DNA of 64,000 bases from Paenibacillus caseinilyticus (GCF_027533645.1 NZ_JAQAGY010000003.1:1-64000); one strand, 5' to 3'. Positions 18,181 through 28,126 are shown, counted from the stretch's first letter. A program made the numbers and translations. Notes: a model not told the origin generated them from the letters alone.

Positions 18181-19805
18181 ACCGTCTCCCCGGCTGCAGC
18201 GCGGCTGCGGAATTCCTTGGGTGTCCTTCCGGTATGCCGTTTGAAGATGACACTGAAATACTGCGGGTCGGGGTATCCCACACGGGATGCGATGTCGTAT
18301 GCCTTCAGACCTGTAGCCGCCAGAAGCTCCTTCGCCTTATCGATCCGCAGCCGGGTCAAATATTCCACGAAGGTCAGTCCGGTATGCTGTTTGAAGCATA
18401 CGCTGAAATAACTGGTGCTCATATAAATGTGATCGCACACGTGCTGGAGAGCCAGGTTCTCGTCGACATAATGCTCTTTGATATAGGCTTCGGCAAGGCG
18501 CATTTGAGACTGGGTCTCGATACTCCGCTTCTCTCCCAGATAACAGACCACCCGGTGACATAGCCCTTCGAGCCACAGCTTCAGCTGATCCAATGTCCGG
18601 ACCGCTCTCATCTCCTTGAACGGATCTCCGCCGAACACCTCCGCTTCCTCGCAGCCGGTCTCCGCCACCCAGTTCATGAGAGCCACCAGAAACTTATACA
18701 GCATGCTGTAACATTTCTCCACCGGAAGGCCCGCCGACCTCCATTCCTCGAGCCAGGCGGAGAGGACGCTGCTGACCTGATTCCCCTTGCCCATCTTCAG
18801 CGCCGACAGCAGCTTCTTCTCCCATTCCAGGTATTCCATGGAATGGATGCTCGTCCCCTGCTCCACATCGCTGATGCACAGAATGCGGTTGCTCCCAAGC
18901 AGCAGCCGGTACTCCAGCGCCGAGCAGGCTTCCCGGAACGACTGGGGAATCTGCGCCGGGGCCGAACAGGCCCGCCCGATGCCAATGGACAAGGTAAGTT
19001 TAAGATACTTCTCGACGCTGTAAGCGGTATGGCTCGCCAGCGCCTGGGCCAGCGGCCCGACTTCTTCCGGAGTGCCGCAGAGCAGAACGCCGATCCGGTC
19101 GTCCCTTGTCCGGAAGACCGCCCCGCCGCTCTCCTTCTCGAAGATCTCCTGAAAAATATTAAACACGGCGAAATGCAGCAGCTCGATATCCGAGCCTGCG
19201 GCGTCCACCGCCCCCGCGGGCTGGGCGGTCTGCCAAGAGTCGATATCCGCGGCCATCGACAGGAAGGCCGGTCCGGGCAGCGGCAGTTGAAAATAGTCCA
19301 GCTTCCGGCTCATCTCTTCCTTCTTCAGGACCGAGGTCGACAACCGTTCCAGGAAACGCTCCTTGAGGAGGGGCAGGCTCTGGTTCAGCTGCTGCCGGAT
19401 GACACTGAGGTTCTCCCTCGCCGCCCTCTGTTCATCCAACTCCGTCTTCAGCCTGCCCAGGAACTCCATGAATTCCCTGGAGTTGATCGGCTTCAGCAGA
19501 TACTCATTCACCTTCAGCTTGATCGCCTCTTTGGCATAGTCGAATTCTTCATAGCCGGTGATGATCACGATCTTCGTATCCCGGCACTGTTCTGCCGCAT
19601 AACGGCTGAGCTCCAGCCCATCCATGAAGGGCATGCAGATGTCGGTAATGAGCACATCGGGGCGGAGCCACTCCAGCGCTTCGGCCGCGTCCCTGCCGTT
19701 ATCGTAAGCTCCGAGCAGCCGGAAGCCGCAGGCGGCCCAGTCGGTCTTCTCCATGATGCCTTCCCTGACCTCATCTTCGTCATCTACCAGCAGGAGTGAA
19801 TACAT
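18177..19805 (-). CDS. Response regulator, receiver plus AraC DNA-binding domain (YesN type)
   Basis: A 542-residue response regulator. The receiver domain spans about 1-120, with acidic pocket DDED (8-11), phospho-acceptor Asp55 in VLITDICMPF and Lys in YLLKPINS. A long linker follows, then a C-terminal AraC helix-turn-helix pair (about 435-535: NLALQHVCDHIYMSTSYFSV, GYPDPQYFSVIFKRHTGRTP). It should activate the sugar ABC operon encoded immediately upstream when phosphorylated by the adjacent kinase. The start follows GGAGAGGTGG. A hairpin between the binding-protein gene and this gene suggests lower expression of the regulators than of the transporter. Confidence 0.95.
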   Translation of the reverse strand: MYSLLLVDDEDEVREGIMEKTDWAACGFRLLGAYDNGRDAAEALEWLRPDVLITDICMPFMDGLELSRYAAEQCRDTKIVIITGYEEFDYAKEAIKLKVNEYLLKPINSREFMEFLGRLKTELDEQRAARENLSVIRQQLNQSLPLLKERFLERLSTSVLKKEEMSRKLDYFQLPLPGPAFLSMAADIDSWQTAQPAGAVDAAGSDIELLHFAVFNIFQEIFEKESGGAVFRTRDDRIGVLLCGTPEEVGPLAQALASHTAYSVEKYLKLTLSIGIGRACSAPAQIPQSFREACSALEYRLLLGSNRILCISDVEQGTSIHSMEYLEWEKKLLSALKMGKGNQVSSVLSAWLEEWRSAGLPVEKCYSMLYKFLVALMNWVAETGCEEAEVFGGDPFKEMRAVRTLDQLKLWLEGLCHRVVCYLGEKRSIETQSQMRLAEAYIKEHYVDENLALQHVCDHIYMSTSYFSVCFKQHTGLTFVEYLTRLRIDKAKELLAATGLKAYDIASRVGYPDPQYFSVIFKRHTGRTPKEFRSRAAAGETV

Positions 19806-19906
19806 TCGGGTCCACCTCTCCGATTTCCAGAATGAAAGACCGCCATTTCCAGATGAACCGCCGCAGTCATGTAACCGCTTTATTCATTGTACATCGAATG
19901 CCCAAA

Positions 19907-19932
19907 GAGACAACCCCTTGCGGGACTGCCTC
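19907..19932 (-). terminator. Partial terminator or attenuator between transporter and regulator genes
   Basis: On the minus strand GAGGCAGTCCC pairs (with wobble pairs) with GGGGTTGTCTC around GCAA and is followed by TTTGGG. It would reduce read-through from the ABC genes into the response regulator gene. Confidence 0.45.
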
Positions 19933-19954
19933 TGCCGGTTTTCGCTGCCCGGCC

Positions 19955-20980
19955 CTAATTATAGAGCAGCGGCTTGATCGTATCGGAATCCATATTGCTC
20001 TTATCGTACCAGTGGAACCCCGTATCGATAGTCTTCGGCACGCTCTCGCCTTTGACCGCCATGGCCGCCGCCTTGACGGACCAATAGCCGATCCCGATCG
20101 GATCCTGCGTGATGGCTCCCGCCATCCTGCCGCTTCGGATCGCCTCGATCTGCTGCTTGCCGGAGTCGAAGCCGATGATCACGAGCTTCTCCTTCTTAAG
20201 CTCGGCAGCCGCGTTGAGCACGCCGATCGCGGAGCCTTCATTGGCGCCGAAGAAGCCCTTTACACCTGGATGCGCCTGAAGGATCGCCTTGGCCAGGTCC
20301 GTCGACTTCAGATGGTCGCCTCCGCCGTATTGAACGTCCACGATGCTGATCTTCGGATACTTCTCCTTGATCCGGTTCACGAAGCCGTCGCGGCGGTCGA
20401 CGCCCGTGCGGCTGGTCTGATCATGGACGATCAGCGCAATCTCGCCCTCCTGACCGATCAGCTCCGCCATCTTGTCGGCAGCCAGAGCGGCGGCCGCCTT
20501 GTTATCCGTCGCTGCCGTGGTGACCGGCACGTCGCTTTCGACGCCGGAGTCGAAGCCGACGACCGGAATGTTCTGGGCTTTGGCCTTCTGCAGCAGCGGA
20601 GCCACGGCTTTGCTGTCCAACGCGGCGAGGGCGACCGCCTGCGGCTTCTTGCCGAGCGCGGCCTGCAGCATCTCGATCTGCTTATCCACCTGCGTCTCGG
20701 ACTCCGGGCCTTCGAATGTAATCTCGACTTGGAACTCCTTCGCCGCTTTCTCGGCCCCCTGCTTGACGGCCTGCCAGAACTGATGCTGGAAGCCCTTCGA
20801 GATCACGGGAATATACACTTTGCCAGCGGCTGCCTTCGCGTCTTCCGACTTTGGCGCTTCGGCGGCTGCAGGCGCATTCGCCTGCTGCGATCCGCCCCCG
20901 TTTCCTCCGCAAGCGCCCAGCATGACCGCCGCCATCACCGTTACTCCCGCAAGCGCAAACCAAGATTTCCTTTGTGCCAT
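19955..20980 (-). CDS. Sugar ABC transporter substrate-binding lipoprotein (RbsB type)
   Basis: A 341-residue lipoprotein with lipobox MLGAC (Cys24) and the type 1 periplasmic-binding fold: YIPVISKGFQHQFWQAVKQG, AVALAALDSKAV, NIPVVGFDSGV, ALIVHDQTSRTGVDRRDGF and FFGANEGSAIGVLNAA. It captures a mono- or small saccharide outside the cell and delivers it to the permease encoded upstream (21106-22095). AAGGGGGAG precedes the ATG. It is the third gene of the ATPase-permease-binding protein series and is followed by its own regulatory genes. The substrate is not determinable; ribose, xylose and galactose proteins share this fold. Confidence 0.93.
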   Translation of the reverse strand: MAQRKSWFALAGVTVMAAVMLGACGGNGGGSQQANAPAAAEAPKSEDAKAAAGKVYIPVISKGFQHQFWQAVKQGAEKAAKEFQVEITFEGPESETQVDKQIEMLQAALGKKPQAVALAALDSKAVAPLLQKAKAQNIPVVGFDSGVESDVPVTTAATDNKAAAALAADKMAELIGQEGEIALIVHDQTSRTGVDRRDGFVNRIKEKYPKISIVDVQYGGGDHLKSTDLAKAILQAHPGVKGFFGANEGSAIGVLNAAAELKKEKLVIIGFDSGKQQIEAIRSGRMAGAITQDPIGIGYWSVKAAAMAVKGESVPKTIDTGFHWYDKSNMDSDTIKPLLYN

Positions 20981-21105
20981 CGTCGTCTCCCCCTTGTTTC
21001 CTACTGATCGATTCCCACAGATCCATTCCCGCTACTCCACTGATCCATTCCACTGAGCTATGCTCACTCCAGCCCGGAGGCCCTGCCCGCTTCCCTTCAG
21101 CTCGC

Positions 21106-22095
21106 TTACTTCTTCTTGCGCCGCAGAATATCCGCGTATACCGCCAGGATAACGACGAGCCCGACGATCACCGTCTGCCATTCCTGCGGAACGGACAGGA
21201 TGCGCAGTCCATTCGTTAGGACGCTCATGATCAATGCGCCGATCACGGTGCCGAGGATCGAGCCCTGCCCTCCGCTCAGCGAAGTGCCGCCGATGACGAC
21301 CGCTGCGATGGCTTCGAGCTCATAACCCGCTCCCAGTGCAGGCTGCGCGGAGTTGAGGCGGGATGCCATCATGATGCCGGCGATCCCGCTGAACGCCCCG
21401 GTGATCGTGTAGATGATGATTTTCCACTGATCCACATTGACGCCGGACAATCTCGTCGCTTCCTCATTGCTGCCGAGCGCGAAGGTGAAGCGCCCGATGA
21501 TCGTCTTGGAGAGGATGATGCTGGCGATGACCGCAAGTCCGAAGAAGATCAGCACCGCGTTCGGAATGTCAAAGCCCGGCAGGATGGCGCCGAGCACAGA
21601 GCCCATGGAGATATCCATAAACTGAGGCGTATCGTTGAAGTAGATCGGCTTCGTTCCCGAAATGACCAGCGACAGTCCCTTCGTGACCATCATCATCGCC
21701 AAGGTCGCGATAAAGGGCGGGATCTTCATCTTGGCCACGGCCAGCCCGCTGATCAGACCGCATACGGCCCCTGTAAGGATGCCGCCGAAGATACCGAGCG
21801 GCATAGGAAGCTGCCAGGTGGCGATGATCACCCCGGTCATCACGGAGGAGAACGTCATGACCGTGCCCACCGATAGATCGATGCCGGAAGTGATAATCAC
21901 AAAGGTGGAGCCCAGCGCCAAGACACCGATGACGGCCGTGGATAAGATGATCGCGACCAGGTTGTCGAAGCGGAAGAAGTTGCTCGAAGCCAAAGAAAAG
22001 ACCACGACCAGCAGGATTAAACTCGCGAAGGCAAGCACTTTCTGCATCGCCCCGGTTCGGATCGAAGGCTGGCGGTTTAGTGAAGCGACTTTCAT
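21106..22095 (-). CDS. Sugar ABC transporter permease (RbsC type)
   Basis: A 329-residue integral membrane protein with about eight to ten hydrophobic segments and the BPD_transp_2 hallmark GSTFVIITSGIDLSVGTVM in the second to third helix, plus ATRLSGVNVDQWKIIIYTIT in the cytoplasmic coupling region and EAIAAVVIGGTSLSGGQG. It forms the homodimeric channel of a CUT2-type importer working with the ATPase encoded 13 nt upstream and the binding protein encoded downstream. The protein ends in the basic tail LRRKKK. Confidence 0.95.
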   Translation of the reverse strand: MKVASLNRQPSIRTGAMQKVLAFASLILLVVVFSLASSNFFRFDNLVAIILSTAVIGVLALGSTFVIITSGIDLSVGTVMTFSSVMTGVIIATWQLPMPLGIFGGILTGAVCGLISGLAVAKMKIPPFIATLAMMMVTKGLSLVISGTKPIYFNDTPQFMDISMGSVLGAILPGFDIPNAVLIFFGLAVIASIILSKTIIGRFTFALGSNEEATRLSGVNVDQWKIIIYTITGAFSGIAGIMMASRLNSAQPALGAGYELEAIAAVVIGGTSLSGGQGSILGTVIGALIMSVLTNGLRILSVPQEWQTVIVGLVVILAVYADILRRKKK

Positions 22096-22108
22096 GGGTA
22101 CATCCTCC

Positions 22109-23599
22109 TTACGTTCGCATCGTTGCCAATCTCATGATTTGTTCCTGTGTCGCATCCTTGCTGTGCAGCTCGCCGGTAATCCGCCCCTCGCACATCACCA
22201 GAATCCGGTGGCTCAGCCGCAGAATTTCGGGCAGCTCCGAGGAAATCATGATGATCGATTTCCCATCGCCGGCCAGCTGCTCCAGCAGCGCGTAGATCTC
22301 GCTTTTGGCTCCCACATCGATCCCCCGGGTCGGCTCGTCGAAGATCAGAATATCGCAATCCCGCGTGAGCCATTTGCCCATGACGACCTTCTGCTGGTTG
22401 CCTCCGGACAGGAACTTGACGAGCTGCCCGGTGCCCGGGGTCTTGATCTTGAGCGATTCGACATACCGCTCCGCCGTCTCGGCGATCCCCCTGTCATCCA
22501 TCCAACCCCATCGTCTATAGCTGGCATAGCTGGCCACCGCGATATTCGTCTTCACGTCCATCTCGGTCAGAAGCCCGAACTGCTTGCGGTCCTCCGACAA
22601 ATAGCCGAGGCCTTGGGCTACCGCATCATGAGGCTGCCGGATCCGCACCGGCTTGCCATGAATACGGATCTCCCCCTGGTCGATCGGGTCCGCGCCGAAG
22701 ATGGCCCTTGCCACCTCGGTGCGCCCGGCCCCCATCAGCCCCGCGAACCCTAGGATTTCACCCCGGCGCAGGTGGAAGCTGATATCCTTCAGCTGCGATC
22801 CGCGGCTTAGGCCCTCCACCGCCAGTACGACCGGACTCCGGTTCTCCGCTACGGCGGGCTTCGAGATATGCTGGATCTGCCGGCCCACCATCATCGCAAT
22901 AATCTGATCGATGGTGATGGACTCCGTCCGCACGGTATCGATATAGCTCCCGTCCCGCATGACCGTAATCCGGTCTGTGATGCGCTTCAGCTCCTCCATC
23001 CGGTGGGAGATATAAACGATGCCGACGCCCTGGCTGCGCAGCTGCCCGATGATCCGGAACAGCTCCTCGATCTCCGATTGGGTGAGCGCGGCGGTCGGCT
23101 CGTCCATGATCAGCACCTTGGATTCGAAAGAGAGCGCTTTCGCAATCTCCACCATTTGCTGCTTCGCTACCGTCAGCCCGGAGACCGGGCTGCCCGGGTC
23201 AAGCTCGAGATGGAGCCGTTCGAACAGCTCCTCCGTCCTGCTGTGCAGTGCCTTCTCATCGAGAAACCATCCCCTGCGCGGCTCGCGTCCGATGAAGATG
23301 TTCTGGGCCACCGTCAAATGCGGCATCATGTTCAGCTCCTGGTGGATGATGCTGATGCCCATCTCCTGTGCCGCTTTCGTATTCGGGATCTCGACCTCCT
23401 GTCCTTCGTACCGAATCCGGCCCTCGTCCTTGGCGTATACTCCGGTCAGGATCTTCATCATGGTCGATTTGCCGGCGCCGTTCTCCCCTACCAGAGCATG
23501 CACCTCGCCGGACTGCAGTTCGAAGCGGCACCCATCCAGTGCAAGCACGCCGGGGAACCGCTTCACGATTCCCTCCATGGATACCAAGGGTCCACGCAT
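22109..23599 (-). CDS. Sugar ABC transporter ATP-binding protein (RbsA type, two ATPase domains)
   Basis: A 496-residue double ATPase of the CUT2 class. The first domain has Walker [10 protein letters not shown] (about 38-46), Q-loop region and Walker [11 protein letters not shown]; its signature region is the divergent [14 protein letters not shown]. The second domain starts near 260, has the degenerate nucleotide loop GLMGAGRTE instead of a full Walker A, the signature LSGGNQQKV and Walker [12 protein letters not shown]. This asymmetry is normal for RbsA/XylG/MglA. It is the first gene of a probable operon with the permease, binding protein and a three-gene sensory system. Confidence 0.95.
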   Translation of the reverse strand: MRGPLVSMEGIVKRFPGVLALDGCRFELQSGEVHALVGENGAGKSTMMKILTGVYAKDEGRIRYEGQEVEIPNTKAAQEMGISIIHQELNMMPHLTVAQNIFIGREPRRGWFLDEKALHSRTEELFERLHLELDPGSPVSGLTVAKQQMVEIAKALSFESKVLIMDEPTAALTQSEIEELFRIIGQLRSQGVGIVYISHRMEELKRITDRITVMRDGSYIDTVRTESITIDQIIAMMVGRQIQHISKPAVAENRSPVVLAVEGLSRGSQLKDISFHLRRGEILGFAGLMGAGRTEVARAIFGADPIDQGEIRIHGKPVRIRQPHDAVAQGLGYLSEDRKQFGLLTEMDVKTNIAVASYASYRRWGWMDDRGIAETAERYVESLKIKTPGTGQLVKFLSGGNQQKVVMGKWLTRDCDILIFDEPTRGIDVGAKSEIYALLEQLAGDGKSIIMISSELPEILRLSHRILVMCEGRITGELHSKDATQEQIMRLATMRT

Positions 23600-23756
23600 G
23601 GCCTTCCCCCATTCCTGTCTGTGATTTGCTGCCTGTGTGTTTCATTGTAGAGCCTGCCCCGGCATAGGGGAGTCGAGGAATCTATGGAAAAAGTTTCATT
23701 TTTATACGAAGGCAGGTTAAGATCCTTCCCCAGAGATCACGTATTAAGGTATAAGG

Positions 23757-23780
23757 AAAACCGTCCGGATGCCCGGACGG
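23757..23780 (-). terminator. Second terminator hairpin downstream of GH43
   Basis: A perfect 8-bp stem CCGTCCGG/CCGGACGG with a 4-nt loop, followed on the minus strand by TTTTCC. It could act as a back-up to the stronger hairpin about 200 nt upstream. Confidence 0.6.
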
Positions 23781-23955
23781 TCCTTCCGCGTGCTTGCCCA
23801 TACGAGCGATGGGTATGGGATTCCAGTCGCTGTTAAAGTCCTGTGGACTTCCACCCCATCCCCATTCCATCTCTACTCTCTTCTTGGCTCCTACCTTACC
23901 CAGAACCAAACAAGGCGGACAACAAGCTCCACCCCGAAATTTTAATTCTACAGAT

Positions 23956-23988
23956 AAAAACCAGGCGTCCCTGATGGGCAACGCCTGG
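23956..23988 (-). terminator. Rho-independent terminator after GH43 gene
   Basis: Minus-strand stem CCAGGCGT/ACGCCTGG around a 12-nt loop, followed by TTTTTA. It ends the carbohydrate locus that starts near 31.7 kb. Confidence 0.8.
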
Positions 23989-24064
23989 TATGGGGAATGC
24001 CTAGTCATGTCTAAGTCTCCAGCCTCGTGCCGATCTGCCGGGAAGGACTTTCCTCCCCGCTCAT

Positions 24065-25081
24065 TCACCTAGCATCTTCCACTGGCCCATGAAGATCCTC
24101 CCGTGCCGTCACGACCCGGAACCGGTCTCCCGTGTCCTTCATGTCATACAGCTTGCACCGGGAATCCGGCATTTGGAACGGTTGATGGAGGATGAGCATC
24201 GGGGCCCCCTCGAAGGTGCGGAACAGCATGCCGTGCCCGCTGTCTCCCCGGACGAGTGGCTCCAGCTGCTCCCAGGGCCCTTCCAGCCGGCCGGATACGG
24301 AACGGGCCTGGGTCTGCACATACTGCCCTTGATCATAGCTGGACCACAGCATTACGAGGTGGCCGTCCCGGGTCCGATAGAGCTGGCAGCCGTCCGTAAC
24401 ATAGATGCTCCCCTCTACGCCGGGTGTCTGTTCCGCCGTATCCCAGGGCGCTTCCGACGCGCTGAAGAGGTGGACCGGCTCCCCGGCCGCCCGAGACAGA
24501 TCCTCTTCGAGGGGAACCGCTTCGACCGTGCCGTCCCTCACCTGGATCCACTCGTGACAGTAGACCATCCACGGGCTGCCGTCCGTCTCATCGATATACA
24601 GCGTCCCATCGAGTGTCATGAGCGAGGACGGTACGGTTGGCCCTTCCGATTGGAGCAGTTCGAACGGCCCTTCGAGCGAGGAGCTCACCGCCACCGCCGT
24701 TCCGCGCCAATGATTCGGCATGGGGATCAGCGGGGAATCCTCGAGCTTCCTGTCGTTGTTGTGCAGCGTAACAAAAAGGTAGTACCTTCCCTTATATGCA
24801 TGAACCTCCGGCGCCCAGGTTCCGTGCTGGGGATTCGCCCAGATTCCGTCCGGCACCGTGAAGACGACATAGGGCCCCTCCCAGTGCCGAAGATCCGCAC
24901 TCCGGTAGGTCACCACCCCGTATCTCTCCATCCCGTGGATCTGCGGTCCGCCGCTCGTGTACAAATAATACATGCCGCTCTCCTCATCCGCCACCACGAA
25001 GGGATCGTGGGCCGGGATGTCGGACAGCCGCAGGCCCGGCTTCGGTTGGGCGGCGTCAGAAGCTTCGTTAAATATGCTCAT
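24065..25081 (-). CDS. Glycoside hydrolase family 43-like enzyme
   Basis: A 338-residue cytoplasmic protein (no signal peptide) with a five-bladed beta-propeller pattern. Putative catalytic residues are the base Asp26 in IPAHDPFVV, the pKa-modulating Asp158 in MTLDGTLYIDETDG and the acid Glu223 in GVEGSIYV; GTWAPEVHAYKGRYYL (88-103) is the usual GH43 strand, with Glu where Asp is common. GH43 enzymes release arabinose, xylose or galactose from plant side chains. It is the last gene of the locus with GH35, a solute-binding protein and permeases, so it likely trims oligosaccharides after import. The substrate is inferred from neighbours only. Confidence 0.85.
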   Translation of the reverse strand: MSIFNEASDAAQPKPGLRLSDIPAHDPFVVADEESGMYYLYTSGGPQIHGMERYGVVTYRSADLRHWEGPYVVFTVPDGIWANPQHGTWAPEVHAYKGRYYLFVTLHNNDRKLEDSPLIPMPNHWRGTAVAVSSSLEGPFELLQSEGPTVPSSLMTLDGTLYIDETDGSPWMVYCHEWIQVRDGTVEAVPLEEDLSRAAGEPVHLFSASEAPWDTAEQTPGVEGSIYVTDGCQLYRTRDGHLVMLWSSYDQGQYVQTQARSVSGRLEGPWEQLEPLVRGDSGHGMLFRTFEGAPMLILHQPFQMPDSRCKLYDMKDTGDRFRVVTAREDLHGPVEDAR

Positions 25082-25118
25082 AAACCATCCTCCTGCTTAA
25101 CGGGAGCATACAGCTCCT

Positions 25119-28007
25119 TTAAAAATCAGTCTTCCATGTAAACCCCCGAAGCTCCGCATCTTCACCTATGCCTTCTACGAGCAGGGACAGCCGGTTGTCT
25201 CCCGCTTGGTACCAAGGCTCCGGCAAATAGATCACATCCTGCCCGCCCCCGGTCATATGCGGCCGTACGCCGCCGCCCTCTAGCCACAGCCTCCCCACCA
25301 AATGTCCGTTAAAAAAGGCGGTCAGCTTCACATCTCTGCCCTCACACCGCACCTTGCGGCACTTCGCAGCCAAATCCGCCGGCAGGTCGGTCTGCAGCCA
25401 GGCCAATTCCCCGGGCAATAACTGCACGGGCAGCTCGCTCACTGCTGCTCTGCCGGCGGCATCCTCCGACGCCTGCCAGAGCTGCTCCTCCTGGCAGCCT
25501 GCGACACGCCACTGTACGGCATCGCTGCCTTCGTACAGCATCACCCTGCCTGCCGTCTGGTGGTAGCTACGCTGCATATAGAGGGCCATTTCCGCTTCCT
25601 CTCCGGGTTCCACATATGGGGTCAAATCGACAAACGGCAGGCCTGGCACAACCTCACCTGCATACTGCCGGTTGACATACACCCGAACCACACACTCGGC
25701 CCCCGGCACGTGAAGCATCCATCGGTCCGCGTCTGCGGAGGCCGTGAAGCTCTTCCAGTAGATTCCCGACTCGGGCAGGCGCGTCGTCATCCAGCCGCCC
25801 CAGCTTTGGATCGAGCAGGACTCGCTATCCAGGTCTCCGGCGGAAAGAGGCTCCCCATCCTGCTTGGGAGCGCAGGTCTGAAAGTTCCAATGGGACGCCA
25901 GGCTGAGCTGCCTCGTGACGGTGACAGCGTGCCTTAAGCCCTTAAGGGAGTTCAGTCTCAGCCCCGGCAGCACACTGTCGTCGAAGTTGGTATGGCCCCA
26001 TATTTCGGCGCGGATCAGCAAATCCGAGACCTCGGCCGGTTGTTCCAGCGGGAGGTACGCATGGCCTCCGCCGGGAATGACGGTGCCGGCGTATGTCCCT
26101 TCCGCATACACGCTCAGAATATCGCCTGCATCCTGGAGCAGGACCCCGAGGATCGGCTTCGATACCGAATCGGCACGCTTGGCTTCGTACCACGCCATCC
26201 CCCTGTAGATGCCTGCTTCCTCCAGAGGCTTGGCCTGATCCCCAAGCTCCAGCCACTGCTGCGGGAGACCGGCGCCTCCCGAGGGAAGCCCCGCCTTCTT
26301 CCAGCTCAGGCTCAGGGGCACCGGCTCTGAGGCCGGCCCGGCTTCCTCACCTTGGCCAGCCGCAGCCGCTTCCGTTTCGGCCCCCGCTTCGAACAGCAGC
26401 TCCCCGTCTGACGTGATTTCCAGAAGCCTCGACGCCCGGTGTCTATCCAGCACATGGATTGCAAGGATACTTCCGTCCTGGCAGCGAATAACAGCTGCGC
26501 CCTGCACTCCTTGCCTATAGCACAGCACGAGCTCCTGTCCATTCCCATACACCTCAGCACCGCCTTCGACCACCTCAGCCGCATCCGGCACGGTCCATGC
26601 GATCTCCGACTCGGAATCCCTCTCCGCCGTGAAGACGAGGGTCAGCTTCCGCTCCGTCGACCGGACGGCCGTCACCTCAGCGGTTGAATAGCGGATGCTT
26701 CCCTTGCCGCCCCACTGCGCCAAGGGGAAGTCATAGAGCAGCAGCGGGCAGCGGTCGGCAGCCAGCTTCAACTCGGTATGCTGCGGAATCACCTGCTCAC
26801 CGTGATGAAGCCTTATGCTCCCGTCCCTTTGATCCACGTTCGGCAGGGCGATCACGTACCCTCCCCCATCCAGCTCCAACACATAGCGCATCCCGCTGCT
26901 CACCGTCAGCTCCGTCTCCACACGGAAGAAGCTTGGGACAGGTGCAGCCTTGGCCAGACTGCTCCCCATGGAGCGCAGAAGGCCTCCGAGCAGCCTGCCT
27001 TCATAGAACTCCTCGCGTCTTCCCCCCTCAGGGGTGATCATGCCGTGAAAATCATAGTCGGAGGTCAGGAAAGCGAGCGGCTTCCCCCAATTGTTAATCG
27101 CGTTCGTGAAGCCGAAGTCCGTACCCGACGTCTGGAGGTAGGGGCCTAACAGCTTGGCTCCGCCCGAGAGCAGACGGCGCAGCAGGAAGTGGGAACGGTT
27201 CGTCTCCGTTACACACAGGGGATAGCCCCGGCCTCGGAGCACTCCGGCATAGCGGACCACCTTATCTTCGAATTCCGGATCTCTGTCGTTCGGATAGAAA
27301 TTGCAGGTAGGCATGACGCCCTCCGCATGACCGCTTGCCTTATACAGATCTCCTTGGCCCGCGCAGGCAAAGAGCGGAACGTTCACCCCGTAAGTCAAGG
27401 CCATATCACGCAGCGCGGATATATAGCCCGCGGGATCCTCGCAGTCATAGAAGTCGAGCTCATTGTCCAGCTGTACGGCGATCACCGTCCCCTCCTTCCC
27501 CAGCTCGAAGCGGCTCAGGATGGGCATCATCCGGCCGAACCAGCGGTTCACTTCCTGCAGGAAGCCCGGGTCATTGTCCCGCAGCCGCATCTGCCGGTCC
27601 GTGAACAGATGGGCGGGCAGGGCGCCGCCATCCCACTCCGAGCAGATATAAGGTCCAGGACGGGCGACCACCCATAGGCCCTCTTCAGCCGCCAGCTTCA
27701 GGAAAGCTTCGACATCCCGCTCGCCGCTGAAATCCCATACCCCTGGCTCCCTCTCATGGTGATTCCACGGGAAGTACACATCGATGGCGTTATAGCCCGC
27801 TTCCTTCACCTTCCGCAGCCGGTCCCTCCATAAGCCCCTTGGGATTCGAAAGTAGAAGACGGAGCTGCACAGCAGGATGACCGGCGTGCCCTCGATATAG
27901 ACCGCATCTCCGTCAAAGCGGACCTTCGATTCCAGGGTCCCCTTCGGTCCTGCCTCACGGGCCGTATTCCATTCATTCACCGCATTCGTCTCATTCATCG
28001 GTTTCAT
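25119..28007 (-). CDS. Glycoside hydrolase family 35 beta-galactosidase
   Basis: I start at the ATG at 28007 (MKPMNETN), preceded by AGGGGGCT; the longer frame to 28094 begins inside a terminator-like hairpin. The 962-residue product has the GH35 TIM barrel: GYNAIDVYFPWNHHE, VVARPGPYICSEWDGG, the acid/base Glu183 in AVQLDNEL and the nucleophile Glu268 in LCVTETN. Beta-sandwich domains fill the C-terminal half, including a jelly-roll near YVNRQYAGEV. There is no signal peptide, so it should act inside the cell on imported galactosides, consistent with galactan or arabinogalactan side chains of pectin. It lies between the ABC binding protein gene and a GH43 gene. Confidence 0.9.
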   Translation of the reverse strand: MKPMNETNAVNEWNTAREAGPKGTLESKVRFDGDAVYIEGTPVILLCSSVFYFRIPRGLWRDRLRKVKEAGYNAIDVYFPWNHHEREPGVWDFSGERDVEAFLKLAAEEGLWVVARPGPYICSEWDGGALPAHLFTDRQMRLRDNDPGFLQEVNRWFGRMMPILSRFELGKEGTVIAVQLDNELDFYDCEDPAGYISALRDMALTYGVNVPLFACAGQGDLYKASGHAEGVMPTCNFYPNDRDPEFEDKVVRYAGVLRGRGYPLCVTETNRSHFLLRRLLSGGAKLLGPYLQTSGTDFGFTNAINNWGKPLAFLTSDYDFHGMITPEGGRREEFYEGRLLGGLLRSMGSSLAKAAPVPSFFRVETELTVSSGMRYVLELDGGGYVIALPNVDQRDGSIRLHHGEQVIPQHTELKLAADRCPLLLYDFPLAQWGGKGSIRYSTAEVTAVRSTERKLTLVFTAERDSESEIAWTVPDAAEVVEGGAEVYGNGQELVLCYRQGVQGAAVIRCQDGSILAIHVLDRHRASRLLEITSDGELLFEAGAETEAAAAGQGEEAGPASEPVPLSLSWKKAGLPSGGAGLPQQWLELGDQAKPLEEAGIYRGMAWYEAKRADSVSKPILGVLLQDAGDILSVYAEGTYAGTVIPGGGHAYLPLEQPAEVSDLLIRAEIWGHTNFDDSVLPGLRLNSLKGLRHAVTVTRQLSLASHWNFQTCAPKQDGEPLSAGDLDSESCSIQSWGGWMTTRLPESGIYWKSFTASADADRWMLHVPGAECVVRVYVNRQYAGEVVPGLPFVDLTPYVEPGEEAEMALYMQRSYHQTAGRVMLYEGSDAVQWRVAGCQEEQLWQASEDAAGRAAVSELPVQLLPGELAWLQTDLPADLAAKCRKVRCEGRDVKLTAFFNGHLVGRLWLEGGGVRPHMTGGGQDVIYLPEPWYQAGDNRLSLLVEGIGEDAELRGFTWKTDF

Positions 28008-28070
28008 CCCAGCCCCCTGTTTCTGTTCTATTCCTGTTTCTATTCCTATATCTCTTCCTGCTTCCATACA

Positions 28071-28107
28071 AGAAGGGCCGTCCCCCAACAGCAAGACCAG
28101 CCCTTCT
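28071..28107 (-). terminator. Hairpin between binding-protein and GH35 genes
   Basis: AGAAGGGC pairs with GCCCTTCT across a 21-nt loop, just after the binding-protein stop. There is only a weak T-rich tail (TTGT), so it may attenuate transcription or protect the upstream mRNA end rather than stop it fully. Confidence 0.5.
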
Positions 28108-28126
28108 CCTCCGGCAATCTATCCGG

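Larger units (their letters stand above)
23600..24064. other. Intergenic stretch between ABC ATPase and GH43 genes
   Basis: No convincing gene. It contains the promoter region of the sugar ABC operon on its left and two minus-strand terminator hairpins (23757-23780 and 23956-23988). A 15-nt palindrome AAGTCCTGTGGACTT lies near 23837. An open frame across it on the minus strand (23682-24068) runs through both hairpins and has no recognisable features. Confidence 0.6.

Noticed and set aside
23682..24068. Minus-strand frame of 128 codons between the ABC and GH43 genes
   Set aside because: It begins over the GH43 stop, runs through two terminators and has no recognisable features.
25119..28094. 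Start of the GH35 gene at 28094 as given by the longest frame
   Set aside because: That start lies in a hairpin right after the upstream gene and has no ribosome site; the ATG at 28007 has AGGGGGCT correctly placed.
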